DNA of 64,000 nt. Origin: Limonium bicolor. Lineage: Eukaryota; Streptophyta; Magnoliopsida; Caryophyllales; Plumbaginaceae. The stretch covers positions 91,857,298 through 91,921,297 of the forward strand of contig CM041783.1 of assembly GCA_023374045.1 (NCBI GenBank), in the 5' to 3' direction. This document shows positions 60,914-64,000 of the stretch, piece by piece. The first letter of the stretch is position 1. Every line of letters starts with the position of its first letter. The notes beneath the pieces are model-generated. The model did no database searches and was not told the origin of the DNA. It saw only the letters and a program-made list of their open reading frames with translations. The position numbers and the translations under genes are program-made.

Positions 60914-63900
60914 TGTAACACCCCTCTCAAATAAACACGTATTAGTCACTCACGTTAACAGAAAAATAAAACGTCTTACAGTGGAAGAATAACAACGACA
61001 TTAAACTCACTCGGGTGTCACCTGCCGTTACTCGCCCATGCGAGTAACGAAGCAGAACTAAATCCAACAACTAAAATACACATCACTACTAAACCGCTGT
61101 GACAACGAGATATCCCTATACAACATACTAAGTCCACATCCATAACAGTCGACAAGTGAGCATCTACTCAAATCCCAGATAATTACAACTGTACCGTCAT
61201 ACATCCACAGACTAATACTGTTATACAATAAAATCTTACGCAATAATTGAAGTAATCCTATCTACCCTGTTCCCGCACTTCGGCTTCAACGAAGATCAAC
61301 AACCTGCACAATAAGTGTAGTCTCAGCGATAGACGCTGAGTATGCCGGGCTTGGACCCTATTGGTCACTTGTCATTTTTTTAACCGTCTTGATACTAGAT
61401 TGATTCCATGCTTAATCATTTTACAGGTATAATAAATACTGTAACAACACGCATGATTATATAACCATTCATCCAATCCAAACAGTCAATTATAAATATA
61501 CACAGTACTGTCACACATCATACAATACAGTAGCATTGATAACTCATTCGTCGTATATTAACATAATCATGTATTACATCATTCGGCCCCCCGGGCCCTC
61601 ACATATCATTTGATTTGGTTAGCACTGTCGGGCGTCAATTAGGACAGCCCGAGATATACTCACTTGGACAGTAGTCCCACGTACACACAAGGTGCTCACT
61701 GCCCTGATCATCCGAAGACTCTAGGACTGTTCACTTTGCCTTTGTAAAGGCGTCCATTTAGGTGGCCAAGGGCCTGGTACCAACGGTAGCACACTCCGCC
61801 TGACGATCTATCTAGGTTCGTTCAGGATTAACTAGGGTAAACCCGATACGGGATAACCCAAGAGATCTCTACGCGCGACCAGCAGCCAGTGACTGTCTGG
61901 ATTAAGTTACATCATCACATTCATTCACACTCCACTGTTAACTTCATCAGTTAGGTAGTCAGTTACAGTTTTAATTTGGAGTACATCACTTACTTTGTTG
62001 GCTGCCCTGTGGGTCTTACGCATGCCTAGAATGATTCTAGGTAGTATTTATGTTCGAGTTGAAGCTCTAGGGACCGACAATGTCGTGTCCCGTCCCTAAG
62101 TGTTTTACTTAGGTTATAACTACATACTTGTAACACTTAGCGTATTAGGTCAGGAACGGTAATCACAATCACGCATTTCGCATATGTAGTTTTGTATAAG
62201 TCGATCTATAGTCGACGTAGTATTAGTCCCGTAGGACGTTCGTGCATAAATTAATAATGCAGTAACACAGATATCCATTACACACATAATCACACACATG
62301 CATCCACACAAGTTATTTATCAAACAAATCCGAGCCCGAGGAATTCCTCAGGACAACCCGGATCAAACCCCTTTACATACCGTACACCGTGTCAAGGTCG
62401 CGCAGTGTAGACCACTAAGCTTTCTCGAGCGCGCACACGTCTGACAGGCGATCTAACAATACGAAGAACGCTATATGTCAATCCACATGACAGTATGATT
62501 CGGTATTTCCGAATAACGTCTGTAATCCTGGTATTACGCCCCCGGATTTTCAACTGTTACTAGTTAAAGCATAGTTATCTTAAAAGTTCCTTACTCGTAG
62601 TAAGTATTAGTATTCGGCTCAACAAGGATGTCGGTTTCTATACGAACGTCATAGTTAACGTTTTTAACTTAGGAATTACCGTTTCCAACCCGTAATATTT
62701 TGAAATGTTACGCCTTATACAACTTCGTTCGTTCTCGTACATTTTTAATCCAACTGTTATATTGCATGCACAGGTATTTTTATAACCTATAGTTGCATGC
62801 ATGGTTGTAGTTTATAACCTAGGGTTGCATGCGTTTCATGCAACGTTAGTCTATAATGCATGATAGATTGTTATTCCTCGGTATAGCTTACATTATTCAA
62901 CTTCTCATTTATGTAACAACTTGTATTCATTTAAACCTTATGACATTATGGTATACAATTATACTTACATGTTAACATTTATTATTGACTACTATATGGT
63001 TTGTAAACCATATTATATATGCATCTCATTTGCGCCAGCATTTATATATGTATACACATTAGTTTTTAATGAAGTATGAAACTTTAGATTTTGTATATAT
63101 ATTATTCCTTATGCAGGGTTTATTTAACCATTCCAAAATCTTATATTAACCATAGTATTTTGTGTCATTGTATACCATAGTTTATTTTTTTCATTTCTAT
63201 ATATATATATATGTACGCAAGCATGTTAGTCTTTTACAAACTATGCTTTTGACCACATAACATTATTTAGTGTTACTCTTATATCATGATATTATATGGT
63301 ATGATATTTTATATGTCATTAAACTTTATAACATATAGTTTTGGTAATTATATTTGTACCTAAAATAGTGTATACACATAATACACTTACACTTCTTCAT
63401 TCCCATAATTTCCATTAATCACAATATACCCACATAACTTATACCATGTTATAAATTCTTTATTTTATAGCATCAAAACTTTGTAATCAATATATACCCC
63501 AAGGTCTTATAACACTTTGTTATAATTACCGGAAATGCATATCTATTTAATTCCATTTCCTTTCAACCCTATACTTTTCAAATATTACCACTTCGCAACA
63601 AATCTCATAATATTTATTCACAACATATGTTATATCCTTCCAACATTACATTATTTATAACATATAGTTTTCATATTTTACTTCTTTCCATAATACTAAA
63701 CAGACCTCGGTTGTTTGGTATAATTCTTTTCCAGCAACATTATTTCCCTTATTTACACGTTAGCCACATATATTATAACAAGTTACATATATAGGTTACA
63801 TTATATGGTTTTAACATTTATTATCCATATAACCTATAGTTTTATGTTACTTAATTCAAAACAGCCCCCTTTTATGTTTTATAAATTCTCTTTCCGCCCA

Positions 63901-64000
63901 CATCTTCTTCTTATTTACATATTGACCCAAATTTATATTATATACTCTTATGTGACACAAGAATCATATGTTATACTCTTTTATCAATATACCCAATTAT
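60914..64000 (-). repeat. LARD-C 5' LTR (partial)
   Basis: The first 3.09 kb from the 3' end of the LTR, closely matching 41208 to about 44307. It runs off the right edge. The terminal hairpin (61027-61048) is identical to the other copy. The close match between the LTRs implies a fairly recent insertion. Confidence 0.92.

Larger units (their letters stand above)
41208..64000 (-). mobile_element. LARD-C, large non-autonomous LTR element (5' LTR cut by window)
   Basis: Minus-strand element: 3' LTR 41208-47735, polypurine tract 47736-47753, interior 47736-47925 plus 55991-60913, primer site 60898-60909, 5' LTR 60914-64000 and beyond. Removing the nested LARD-B insertion leaves an interior of about 5.1 kb with no gag-pol. 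If the 5' LTR has full length the element is about 18 kb. TGAAT at 41203-41207 would be one target duplication. The plan matches LARD-A, though most of the sequence does not. Confidence 0.88.

Overview
The window is a repeat-dense block from a plant nuclear genome, probably a dicot with a large, retrotransposon-rich genome. The evidence is plant-type LTR retrotransposons, primer sites for initiator tRNA-Met and tRNA-Asp, and an Athila-like gag. The species cannot be named from the sequence. I see no host gene, rRNA gene, intact tRNA gene or CRISPR array. Almost every base can be assigned to a nested LTR element.

Layout. (1) 1-28336 holds three copies of one family of very large non-autonomous LTR elements of LARD type, called LARD-A here. 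LTRs are about 4.5 kb, run TGAAATACCCC...GGGGTGTTACA, carry a tRNA-iMet primer site, and flank a non-coding interior of about 4.9 kb. A1 (1231-15078, +) is complete with a perfect CATAA target duplication. It sits inside A2 (-; 1-1230 and 15079-21884), which sits inside A3 (-; 21885-28336). (2) A3 is inserted in an Athila-like element (28337-41025, +) that encodes only a degenerate gag with an acidic-repeat tail. It has the form internal-LTR-internal-LTR, so it is a recombined tandem, and it also carries a chimeric duplication and an 820-bp Copia-like solo LTR. (3) 41026-41207 is an unassigned AT-rich spacer. (4) 41208-64000 is a second LARD family, LARD-C (-). Its 3' LTR is 6.5 kb, its interior about 5.1 kb, and its 5' LTR runs off the window. 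Its interior is interrupted by a solo LTR of a third family, LARD-B (47926-55985, target duplication ATCAG), itself interrupted by a LARD-A solo LTR (49051-53487, target duplication ACAAG).

Function. No protease, reverse transcriptase, RNase H or integrase was found, so all these elements would need proteins from elsewhere. What is conserved between the LARD families is cis-acting structure, in the same order. Reading 5' to 3' these are a TATA-like motif, paired splice signals, an array of GC-rich palindromes, a hairpin about 100 nt before the LTR end, a hairpin covering the primer site, an 8-bp leader hairpin, a conserved non-coding core, a second polypurine tract, a family-specific hairpin array, and the terminal polypurine tract. 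Several stems differ in sequence between families while pairing is kept by compensatory changes. This is the strongest candidate for an undescribed system here: a set of structured RNA elements carried by non-coding retrotransposons. The idea rests on reading by eye and needs covariation statistics and searches.
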